Shown piece by piece: positions 35,693-46,258 of a stretch of DNA of 64,000 bases; the first letter of the stretch is position 1; every line of letters starts with the position of its first letter. The notes under the pieces are model-generated. The model saw only the letters and a list, made by a program, of their open reading frames with translations, ran no database searches and had not been told where the DNA came from. Origin of the DNA: Asterias amurensis (lineage: Eukaryota > Echinodermata > Asteroidea > Forcipulatida > Asteriidae); the NCBI RefSeq assembly GCF_032118995.1, contig NC_092657.1:11735391-11799390 (forward strand), in the 5' to 3' direction. Both the position numbers and the translations under genes were made by a program.

Positions 35693-36540
35693 GGACACAC
35701 CGGCTCACCGTTTACGCAATTTAGGGCTGTAGAATCATCAATAATGTTTTTCTAGATAGTTGCTGTAAAATAAAATCATCAAAATGTCACGTAATTAGCA
35801 AAAAATGATTAAAAAACCCAAAAGCGGCAAAAGGCCAGCGTGTACGTATTTCCAGCCGTTGCAACTGTCAAATCTTCGTGACATTGTCGCACAATGTTGC
35901 AAGTAGACTGGTGCTTTGTTTCAACGTTTTACTACGACGCAGCATAAGGATCCAGTCTATCCATAAATTATAAACAACCAACATATACGGATCAGGCAAA
36001 TCCTTCGACGGTGGAGGTAGTCGTGCTTCGACGTACATCCAAAGATCGTCACGAAGAACACACAAAACTAACCCAGAAAATGATGGGACAGTGACAAGTA
36101 AATAAAGCATTCCTGGCACAAACCAGGCATACTACTGCAGTGCATAGGCATGATGCAGTTTGGAATGCGATCGTGGCGTACAATCATGCTCCCGACGTGC
36201 TACTCCTAGAACTATTTCAGTTTCGTCCGGCGAAATAGTTCTAGGAGTACCGACGTACCAGGACCCGGCCCATTCAATGCCTGTAGGCGCCTACAAAGGC
36301 ACAGAAATTTGCTTAGCACAAAATAGTATTGCATAGCAGAAACCAGCCAAATTTTAAAATGTGAAATGGTGTGAACTTGTGGCTAGTGCCCAACTAAATT
36401 TTTGAACAGAAAGAAATTTTGTAAGCAGTATTTTTTGCTAAACAGATTAAACTGACGGATAAATGGGCCCTGTTATTCACAGTGAAACATTTTGTAATCT
36501 CGGGTGTGGGGGTCGGGAGGGGAGGGGGAGGGAATCGTGA
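35693..36540. other. Unclassified insert inside the gypsy remnant
   Basis: It starts AAGGGACACACCGGCTCACC. An 83-codon minus-strand frame (35,868-36,119) has no recognised domain. A strong hairpin with arms CTCCTAGAACTATTTC and GAAATAGTTCTAGGAG lies at 36,203-36,250. Confidence 0.5.
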
Positions 36541-37110
36541 GGGATTCAAAAACGTCCTTGTGAGAATGTATTTTGAAACATAAGCGTAGTTGCAAATCTT
36601 GAAACGTAAGCCTATTTATAGCTTGACTCGGGATTGAAAGCGTAATTTTTTATTATAGCGTAACAAATCTAAAAAATGTATATGGATTGTATAGTAGCTG
36701 CGTAGCTTGGAACGCAACCATATCTTTTGGAACGTAAGCATATCTTGAAACGTAAGCGTAGCTAGGTATCTTGGAACGTAAACGTAGCTGCGTATGGAGC
36801 GTAAGCGTAACTTGACTCAGGATTGAAGCGTACCTTTTGTAAATATATCGTAACTTGAGAAGGAACGTAAACAAAAACTTGGATTGTAGCCGTATCTTTG
36901 AACGTCATATCTTGGAAGTATGGAACAGAAGCGTAACTTGACTCAGGATTGAAACAGTACCTTTTGTTATTATAGCGTAACTTGACGAAACGTAAGAGTA
37001 ATGTAATGTAATGTAAGCATAGCTGAGAAGCTGTGTAGCTTCGGCGTAACCTTATGTTTTGGAACGTAGGCATATCTTGGAACGTAAGCGTAGCTAGGTA
37101 TACTGTTCAC
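36540..37110. repeat. Minisatellite of GGAACGTAAGCGTAGCT-type units
   Basis: Irregular 20-35 bp units, each built around TTGGAACGTAAGCGTA or TTGACTCAGGATTGAA. The small minus-strand frames here are repeat artefacts. Confidence 0.8.
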
Positions 37111-37320
37111 ACAAGTCATCGCACTCGTACACCACTAACCGCATGCGGAGGCCGTCAGGCCGACAGCCTTGTCGGGTCTGTATCTTCCCGTTTTAATGTG
37201 TTGTATTGAAAAAATTCAATAGTGGACGAAATTGGGGGGGCTCGAGGATTTGCTAGTATGCAGCTCATGAATATGTATATCGTTCGTCAGACCTATCAGA
37301 CAACACAGGATGTGAGGCAA
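37111..37320. mobile_element. Half of the GAGGCCGTCAGGCCGACAGC element
   Basis: It matches 57,025-57,248 of the complete element in the other gene (ACAAGTCAT-CGCACTCGTAC, GGAGGCCGTCAGGCCGACAG, CACAGGATGTGAGGCAAATG). Its right edge coincides with the truncated end of the gypsy pol frame. Confidence 0.75.
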
Positions 37321-38856
37321 ATGAATGGATGGCCTTGTTGACTGATCTCATGTCCACACACATACGAATTTCCCCAGGTCTATGTGGTTTCTCCACAACA
37401 TGGATCGGCGACACCCAAGGGGTTGGTTCATCATGGACCGGTTCTATGATATCGAGCGATAATAACTTCTCTAGTTCCGCGTCAACTTTCTTCCTAACAA
37501 GGAAGGGAATTCGCCAATGAGGCTGAGCAATCGGCTGAACTGTTGGGTCTTCATGGAGCTTGCACTGAAAATCTTTCAGCTTGCCGATCCTCTCAAAGCG
37601 GTCTGAGTACTCCTCGACTAAGCTTGGTATGGAGATGGGGATGAGGGGTTGTCGTTTACTGTGTAGACAACTTTGACGATTCCGAGTTTTGAGGCCGACG
37701 CGAAACTGATTAGCGTATCCCCTGGTGGCTTTGTTACGAAGAACGTAGATGTGATGCGCGTTGACTTGTATGAGATCGATGCGTTGAATGTTCCTATGAT
37801 CTCGAGGGGAGTAGTACTTCCATATGCAAAAACCTTGGAATGTTCATGCGTTTGCAGTGCTGGACGGGAAAGCAATGCGGTGTACACATCATTACACATG
37901 ATGTTGATAGAAGCACCGGTATCAATTATTGCATGCACTGGCATTCGGTTTATCGTGACAGTAACTGCAGGCTGTTTGGGCTTAGGAGACCCTTTGATAC
38001 CAAACACATATTCATTGTCGTCAGAGCTGGAGTCATTGTCCTGGTTAACGACGTTCACTTTATCTCGAACATGGCGTTGTTTGCCGTGTTGGCCTTGCTT
38101 TTTACTGAGGCAGTGTTTCGCGAAGTGGTTTGCCTTTCCACACGAGTGACAGATGATACCATGAGCAGGGCATTGACCCTTGTGGGGATATCTACCTCCA
38201 CAATTGCGACATGTCTGTCCAGACTTGTTTGTGTTTGCGGGTTTATTGGTACGTCGTTTCTGCGTAGCGCCTCTTTGGTGTTGTGCAGCATCCACGGTTT
38301 CAGTGACAGGGCTTTGATCATGTTTTTCCATGCCTTTGGCTTGCATATCTGATAGCTCATATGCTCTGCCTTAAGACAACAATTTCTGCAGTGTTAGTTC
38401 AGATTCACGCAAGGCATGGCGTCTCAGCTTGGATGAGGCACATCCCTGGATTATTTGAGACTTGACTTCAGAATCTTTGTCATGAAAATCACACTTTTGT
38501 GCTTGTTCTTGCAATCGTGTGTGAAAGTCATTCACTGGTTCAGAAGCAGACTGCTTTATAGATCTGATTGTGAATATCTCATACTCAATGTTCCTTTGAG
38601 GCGAGAAATGTTCAGTTAAATGTTCCTTGGCAGACGAATAATCTGATCCTGATCCCCCAAGGTCTCGAAAATATCCATGACTTCTGGACCCGAGTAATGG
38701 AGGAGGAGCGCCCTCTGTTGTTTATCATCGGTTATGTTAAACGCTACGAAAAGATTATCTAATCTCTTCACATATTTCTGCCACCGTAGACCAACGGTAG
38801 ATGGCTCAGTATGATGCTGAAAACTTGGGAACTGAGGCAGATTTGTAACAGACATA
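37320..38856 (-). pseudogene. Gypsy gag, protease and start of reverse transcriptase
   Basis: Minus-strand order: a gag-like N-terminus at 38,856-38,616, a gag middle in another frame, two zinc knuckles (CRNCGGRYPHKGQC and CHSCGKANHFAKHC, about 38,230-38,130), an aspartic protease (AIIDTGASINIMC, about 37,935), then the RT N-terminus after 37,620 (IPFLVRKKVDAELEKL, PTPWVSPIHVVEKP, CVDMRS). At least one stop and frame changes interrupt it, and RT is cut off at 37,320. It is a dead element. Confidence 0.85.
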
Positions 38857-39255
38857 ATTGGCGAGAATTCAATGTTATATGTGACGATGGCCGATGAGGA
38901 TGTTGGTGTATTCTTGTGACGTTACGTGGATTACGCATCCAAAGTGTGTGATAAGAAATGCACAGTCAAGGAAAACGTACTCAAAAACTTACTCAGTTTT
39001 GACATAAATTTCCCACGAAAACTTGTCCTGATGACGATGGAAATAAAGTTTGATGTTTTAACTTTACGATTACCCCATCCTCGTCGCCAATTGTAATGTT
39101 TAAGCCTGGATGATGATCGATGAACTTAAGTATCAATGCAGTGACAGACACCAGTACTTTGGTTGCATGATAAAACTTTTTGTTTATTTACTTGACCTCT
39201 GACCTTAACATCAAGTATGGAGCGCCTGTAATAAAGTAATACGATGCATGAACAC

Positions 39256-40207
39256 TAGCCCACCTTTTTGAGCTGTAATGGATCCGCTTTTAACATCGGT
39301 CTCATCACTGTCACCATTACAGCCCACCTTCGATACATGTCTTAAACGCTACGTTTTCAAAGACGCAAAATGCGAGGTAGTTTGATTGCAAATTTCTCCC
39401 ATTTAAAAAAGTCCTATACTACTCCAACATACCTCATTTTATTCCTTACATCTGCGGAATTACTATGACACATAACAGGGGTTACTAAATGATGACTTTG
39501 TCCAGATGTGATTGATTTGAAAATTGGTATAAAAAACCGTGTACAAATGTGACATGTTCTTGGGCGCCGCCATGTTTTAATGATTCTCTTCTTGTTGGAC
39601 GTGAAAAGTCAGGAAGTCAAGTCATGAATATCCAAGAGGTAATGTCACGTGACGCGGTATGGCTACGCTGATTTATCAATTTGTGTGGTGTACAAAGTAA
39701 ATATGAATATGTATGAGGTGACATTGCGCGGTTGTAGTTTCCAGATACAGCGTATTGCTACGTCACCTTATACATATTGATGTTTTACTGTACACACGCA
39801 CATAAGCCTAGCGATCATGACGTCACCTTATGGATATTCATGACCTGCAAGATTTGCCGGGCGCCCACGATCAACAGGGGGAGAATCATTAAAAGATGGC
39901 GGCGCCCAAGAACTTGTCACATTTGTACACGTTTTTTGGACCAGTTTTCAAATCAATCACACCTGGACAAAGTCATCATTTAGTAACCCCTGTTATGTGT
40001 CATAGTAATTCCGCAGATAATAAAATGAGGTATGTTGGAGTAGTATATGACTTTTTCAAATGGGAGAAATGTGCAATCAAACTACCTCGCATTTTGCGTC
40101 TTTGAAAACTTAGCGTTTAAGACATGTATCGAAGGTGGGCTGTAATGGTGACAGTGATGAGACCGATGTTAAAAGCGGAGCCATTAACAGCTCAACAAGG
40201 TGGGCTA
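39256..40207. mobile_element. Foldback-like TIR element in the gypsy LTR
   Basis: Inverted arms of about 330 bp start TAGCCCACCTTTTTGAGCTG on the left and end GCTCAACAAGGTGGGCTA on the right. The flanks CATGAACAC (39,247-39,255) and CACGAACAC (40,208-40,216) form a 9-bp target duplication with one mismatch. TGTGACATGTTCTTGGGCGC and its complement mark the inner ends of the arms. Confidence 0.8.
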
Positions 40208-40220
40208 CACGAACACTACA

Positions 40221-40600
40221 CCCTTGTGAACTTGTCAAATTTTGCTCGAAAAAAATCTACAAAGCTATAGCCTTGTGAACTTGTCAAATTTCGCTCGAAA
40301 AAAATCTACAAGGCTAGATAAGGCCTTGTGAACTTGTCAAATTTTGCTCGAAAAAATCTACAAGGCCAAATCGTGTCAAATTGTGCCTGAAAATGTAACA
40401 GAACACTATTGTTTGCTATAAATTGTTTTATTCAAAATTTAGTAAATAATAACTTTCAATATTAATAATATTAGACAGCGAAGCTGCCATGGCGAGCTGC
40501 CGATCGCCAGATATAACCAATGACTGACAGAAAAACCAATCATTTGATCAACTGACGGTCACAGGGGTGGATACATTGACAAGTAAGAAGTTAAGACCAT
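40221..40600. repeat. Minisatellite remainder and short unique stretch
   Basis: 40,221-40,385 carries three to four GCCTTGTGAACTTGTCAAAT units, continuing the array at 35,250. 40,386-40,560 is unassigned. 40,570-40,604 belongs to the ~140-bp tandem unit of 45,536-48,800 (AAGACCATTTAAG). Confidence 0.65.
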
Positions 40601-42294
40601 TTAAGAGTCAGTTCAGGTAAATAATTGACATAGTTGCTCACGGTCAAAAAATGAATTTTTTTTATACTTTGTGGGTTGAAGGGCCTTGGGGTGCAAGTAA
40701 ACAAAATTGCATTTTCAATTCTATATATAGCCCGTTGCCATGGTTACGGCTCATTTTGTTTTTTGGCCATTTTAGGCCGATTTTGGGGTCTGAAAAACTG
40801 GTTTTTAGCTCATATTTACAACTCCACCCAACCAAAATGCAACATTATTTCAAAAAACCTTTTATATCACTACAAAGTATCATCCTTGGCCTTCCTTGAG
40901 AAAACTTTTTATTGCTTTAAATAACACTCTTGTGCTATTTTTGCATTATGCATTACAGTATGTTTTTAGAACTTGCAAAATCAACAATTTAACCCTATTT
41001 TTGGACCCCAAAATGTCAACTTGCCAGGGGTCTCAGAAAGTTTCCCTTTCGGCTGTGATTAGGGCCAACAGTGGTCTTTCAATATCTGGTGTCAAAAACT
41101 TGGGCAATTGTATCCTGTTGTGACAGTACTGCCTCAAAACTAGACTTTTTTCCCCAAAACATGAAAAATGCCTTCTAAAGGGTCTTTTCACATAATATCG
41201 AAATACGTGTCCACGGTAAAAAAAAGAAGAATATTTCTCATTTTTTTGTGGATGGTAGGATGGTAGGGACTTGGGGTCCAAATAAACAACATTTACATTT
41301 CAAATCATAATATAACACGTTGCCATGGTAACAGTTCATGTGTGTTTAGGCCACTTTGGGCCGATATTGGGGAATGAAAAACTGTTTTTTTTTAGTTAAT
41401 ATTTACAACTCCACCCCACCAAAAAACAAAATTATTTCATAAAACCTTTTACATCACTACAAAGTATCATCCTTGGCTTTACTTGAGGCAAAAAATATTG
41501 CGATAAATTTCACCCTTGTGCTATTTTTAGAACGTGCATTAGAGTATGTTTTTAGAGCTTGCAAAATCAACATTTTTACCATATTTTTTGCCCTCAAAAT
41601 TTCATTTTTTCAGGGGTCTGAGAATATTTTCCTTTCGGTTTTGATCAGGGCCAAAATTTGTCTTGTTTAGTTCTGGTAAGAAAAACTTGGCAAGTGTATC
41701 CTGATGTTAACAGTACTGTCTCAAAAATAGACTTTTTTCCTCAAACAGAAAAATGCATTTTGAATGTTTTTTTCTTCATATTGAATTTCTAACATTAAAA
41801 AGTTATAATTCTATCAATCTTGCAGCTTTTCCTTAGCACTAGTGGATTACCCAACATTGATCAGGAACTGTTGATGACCTAAATCTTACAATTTGCCTGG
41901 CCCAGCCCCAATCATATTTCTTGACATTGCATAAAACAATGTTTTGTGAATAGCGCTTTTTTTGTGAAAGTGTTCCCTTTCGGTTGTTATTGGTGTTTTC
42001 ATGTCTTCTGGGTAGAAACACTGTGTTTATTGTATCCTGTTGTGACTGATCATGCCTTAAGTATAGTAATTTTTCCAAAAACAATGCATGCTTGTTAAAA
42101 ATCTGGCACTGTTTCCATGCCCTTTGAGTAATGAATACAAAGTTTTTATTTAAACATAATGGTATCCAACCAAACCATAACCAATGCTTTGCCACTGAGA
42201 GTTCTTGATTTGGCTACTTTACCTATTGTACAGGTTTGATTCCCATTGCAAGTAGAGTGCGATGAGCATTCTTTACAAGTTGTCTTTAATACAG

Positions 42295-42515
42295 GGCCTA
42301 CTCTCCTTGGTCCCTGCCTGCTACCAAACGTAAAACTTTTCTTAGAGATAGAGATCATAAACAATGTAGTTTCTGTGTTTGCGGCAGATGGTTTGGAGCA
42401 TCCAATCATGTCCAACACAAACGTGGGAAATTAAAAAGCCCGCTTAAAAGTGTTGGAAAAGTTTGCCAAGATCTTATTAAAAACAATGATACTAACGATT
42501 TGCAAGATGAGCGTA
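42295..42515 (+). pseudogene. C2H2-like zinc-finger fragment captured inside TTAA element
   Basis: One frame, opened by a stop codon rather than ATG, reads YSPWSLPATKRKTF, then QCSFCVCGRWFGASNHVQHK (C-x2-C ... H-x2-H spacing), then a charged tail, for roughly 75 codons. It could be a scrap of host gene or of transposase. Only short-range coding character is seen. Confidence 0.35.
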
Positions 42516-42519
42516 AGAG

Positions 42520-42755
42520 ATTATTTAAAAGAAACACGTTGCCTGGGATCGGTTGAGTTGGTCTTTGAAATGCGTTTGTAACGGTTTGTTTTAAAATGCA
42601 TGGTTAGAAAGATGTTTTTGAGTGATACTTCTATATGGATCATTATATTCTACTTTTAAAATATCTTTCTAATCATATGCATTTTTTAATAAACGTTTAC
42701 AAACGCTTTTCAAATACCAACTCGACCGATCCAAGGCAACGTGTTACTTTAATGA
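42520..42755. mobile_element. Short MITE, ACACGTTGCC family
   Basis: Inverted ends AGAAACACGTTGCCTGGGAT and TCCAAGGCAACGTGTTACT lie between TTTAA words, in the centre of the giant-arm element. The rest of the centre (42,760-43,870) shows no gene. Confidence 0.75.
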
Positions 42756-45632
42756 AACAACATTGAAAGAAGTTGTAAAAACTTGCACCTGCTGAACATA
42801 AATAAGTAAGATGCATTTGCAGTGACAAAAGTCTATTCAGGCTAGTTTGATATTTTTTCCATTCACTATCTTACTAATTCATAATTATTATATATGTCTC
42901 TGAGAACGATCAACAAAAAACATTGAGTTGTTTATCACGTTAAATAAACCAACTCTTTTATTGTTTGCAACAGTACAATTGAAAGGAACCCCACCATAGA
43001 TGGGGGAACTGCTTACAGAAGGCCAAAGCATGTGAATGGCCATTTAGCCCTTTAGTCCCTGCACCGCCCGAGTTTGCTGAAATCCAATTTCTCAAGAGTC
43101 TTGCAGTAAATTACTGGAATCTTAGTTCAAATTTTAAAAGATAGCCAAGGCTTAATGTGTATGCACAATTTTTTACACTTTCGGTAATATTTGTATAAAA
43201 GTTCTCATGGGAACAATAAATGCCTCTCGCTAAACGGCTACGGTAATTTTTATGGCGAATACTTTTGTGCACGGATAAAATGAACACAATAGCTTTTCAA
43301 GGCTTTTATCTGGCTCAATGCTCATACTGATTAAATGCGAAGGCGTTATTTTCGACAATATCATCATAAATGATGAACAGTTTCCTGTTTACTAATGAGC
43401 GTTTTATTTTTCGTAAGAGCTAAATTATTTCATCATCATTAGCTTTGACAAGTCAACTGTGAAGGGAGAATTAATAACGATCTATAACAACTAGATATAT
43501 TAACAAATGCGTAGACCTACTAATGACTATCGAGTTTTCTTTTGATGTTCCTTTTTTTCTACAAACACAAGCTAGCGAGGTTTCCTCGTACCGCATACAG
43601 TGTATCGCTATAATGCGGCTGGGCGGTACAGCGGCTAAATGGTTAGATACTTTGGATACAGTACTTGCTCACTTTTAGAGCCTCTTTGTTCTGATTGGGA
43701 TGAAAATGTTTAGTTCGGTAGCGGGCAGGGGACCAAGAAGACTGTTATAAGGCCATGTAAAGACAAGGACAGTAAAGATTGCTCATCGCACTACTTCTCT
43801 TCTTGCAATGTGAATCATACCTGTACAACTAGGTAAAGTAGTTATGACAAAACAAGAACTCAGTGGCTTAAAGAGCATGGAAACAGTGCCATATTCTTTT
43901 AACAAGCATGCTCGTTTTTGTTTTTTATCAATTCAAACTAAGGGATAACTACAAAATGCATTTTTATTGTTTATGGAAAAATTACCATTTTTGAGGCAGA
44001 AGTGTCACAACAGGATACAATAAACCAAAGTGTTTCTCCCCAGTAGACATGCAAACCATAATGATAGCCCAATCAAAACAAAAAGGGAAATATTCCGAGA
44101 ACCAACAAAACATTAAAGACAGTACAAACTTTCTTGATGTGCAAGGGGAATTAAAAAATGTGACTTTCAAAAAAAAAGGGCGCTGTTCGCAAAACTGTTA
44201 TTTTATTTTATGCAATGTCAAGAAATATGATTGGGCCAGGGCCGGGGTGGGGCAAATTATAAGATTTAGGTCATCAACAAGTCCTGATCAATGTTTGGTA
44301 ATGCACTAAACCTACAAAGTGCTTATAAAAAGCTGCCAGATTGATGGAATTATAGCTAACTTCTTCATGTTATAAATTCAAAATGAAGCAAATATTTCAA
44401 AATGCATTTCTCTATGTTTTCGGGGAAAAAGGGTCTATTTTTGAGACAGTTCTGTTACATCAGGATACAATTGCCCGAGTCTTTCTTACCAGAAATAAAA
44501 AGACAAATTATGGCCCTGATCAAAACCGAAAGGAAAATATTCTGAGACCCCTGAAAAATGGAATTTTGAGGGCAAAAAATATGGTAAAAATGTTGATTTT
44601 GCAAGCTCTAAAAACATACTGTAATGCACGTTCTTAAAATAGCACAAGGGTGAAATTTATAGCAATATTTTTTGTCTCAAGTAAAGCCAAGGATGATACT
44701 TTGTAGTGATGTAAAAGGTTTTATGAAATATTTTTGTTTTTTGGTGGGGTGGAGTTGTAAATATTAACTTAAAAAAACAGTTTTTCATTCCCCAATATTG
44801 GCCCAAAGTGGCCTAAACACAAATGAACTGTTACCATGGCAACGTGTTATATTATTATTTGAAATGTTAATGTTGTTTATTTGCACCCCAAGTCCCTACC
44901 ATCCACAAAGTATAACAAAAATATGGACACGTATGTCGGTATTATGTGGAAAGACCCTTAAAAAGGCATTTTTCATGTTTTGGGGAAAAAAGTCTAGTTT
45001 TGAGGCAGTACTGGCCCAACAGGATACAATTGCCCAAGTTTTTGACACCAGATATGGAAAAACCAATGTTGGCCCTAATCACAGACGAAAGGAAAATTTT
45101 CTGAGACCCCTGGCAAGTTGACATTTTGGGGTCCAAAAATAGGGTAAAAATGTCGATTTTGCAAGTTCTAAATACATACTGTAATGCATGATGCAAAAAT
45201 AGCACAGGGGTGATATTTAAAGCAATAATTTTTTTTCTCAAGGAAGGCCAAGGATGATACTTTGTAGTGATATAAAAGGTTTTTTGAATTAATATTGCAT
45301 TTTGGTGGGGTGGAGTTGTAAATATGAGCTAAAAACCAGTTTTTCAGACCCCAAAATCGACCTAAAATGGCAAAAAATTAAAATGAGCCGTAACCATGGC
45401 AACGGGCTATATATAGAATTGAAAATGCAATTTTGTTTACTTGCACCCAAAGGCCCTTCCACCCACAAAGTATAAAAAAAATTCATTTTTTGACCGTGAG
45501 CAACTATGTCAACTATTTACCTGAACTGACTCTTAAGGTTTTCATCTGTTCATATTATCTACATGTAAGCAGCAATATTTGATTGAAGTTTTAAATATGT
45601 ACATCATTACAATAAAGAGTGATAACCATTTA

Positions 45633-46014
45633 AAGGGACCTGTGCCTTGGATCGGACGAGTTGGCGGTATAAAAAGCATTTGTAACCATTTGTTATAAAA
45701 TGCATATAATGGTTGGAAAGATGTTTTAAAAGTAGAGTACAATGATTCACATGAATTTGCATCAAATTGTGTGGTTTTCCTTTTGCTTTGCGAACTAACA
45801 CGGTTGGCCATTTATGGGAATACAAAATTTGACTCCCATAAATGGCCAACCGTGTTAGTCGCAAGGTAAAAGGAAAATCATGCAATTTTAAGGCATATTT
45901 GTGTGGATCATTGTAGTTACTTTTAAAACATCTTTCCAACCATATGCATTTTACAGCAAACAGTTACAAGCGCTTTCAAAGACCACCTCGACCGGCCCAA
46001 GGCAACAGGTTCCT
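45633..46014. mobile_element. MITE, AGGAACACGTTGCC family
   Basis: TTAA at 45,629-45,632 and 46,015-46,018. Ends AGGGACCTGTGCCTTGGATC and GGCCCAAGGCAACAGGTTCCT. A central palindrome surrounds TACAAAATTTGACTCCCATA. It interrupts the CCATTTAAGGTTTTCAT part of the tandem unit. Confidence 0.85.
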
Positions 46015-46258
46015 TTAAGGTTTTCATTGTTTTAGCTCATTCAACTTGAACCAGTGATAAACTCTTTAAGTTGTATATTTTCGTGTGAAGCTTCATGCAA
46101 GAAGTAATATTTGATTGAAGTTTCAAGTCAGAACATCGGTGCAATAAGGAGTTTTGACCATTTAAGGTTTTCATTGTTTCAGCTCATTTGACTGGAACCA
46201 TTGATCATTCTTTGAATTTTATATTTTCATATGTATCTATACGACAGAAGCAATGTAT

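Larger units (their letters stand above)
35653..40220 (-). mobile_element. Ty3/gypsy LTR retrotransposon remnant
   Basis: The 5' LTR (minus-strand sense) is 39,092-39,255 plus 40,217-40,220 (TGTAATGTTTAAGCCTGG ... TACA), split by a TIR element. About 40 bp of the other LTR remain at 35,653-35,692. The internal region starts next to the LTR with TGGCGACGAGGATGGGG, a gypsy-like leader. The flanks are GCCTT and CCCTT inside the split minisatellite, a possible 5-bp target duplication with one mismatch. Most of pol is replaced by other elements (35,693-37,320). Confidence 0.75.
40605..45531. mobile_element. 4.9-kb TTAA element with giant inverted arms
   Basis: TTAA at 40,601-40,604 and 45,532-45,535 flanks GAGTCAGTTCAGGTAAAT and its inverse. 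The inverted arms extend about 1.5-1.7 kb each (40,605 to about 42,130, and about 43,870 to 45,531). Each arm has internal direct repeats of about 0.6 kb (CGTTGCCATGGTAAC, AAAGTATCATCCTTGGC, CTGAGA-CCCTTTCGG words). The centre is unique sequence with no transposase. The TTAA site suggests piggyBac/Kolobok-type mobilisation. Confidence 0.8.

Noticed and set aside
35868..36119. 83-codon minus-strand frame with hydrophobic start as a small membrane protein gene
   Set aside because: It sits in debris inside a gypsy remnant, with no promoter, splice or domain evidence.
37673..38352. Plus-strand frames of 158 and 170 codons
   Set aside because: Shadows of the gypsy gag-protease region, which has recognisable motifs on the minus strand.
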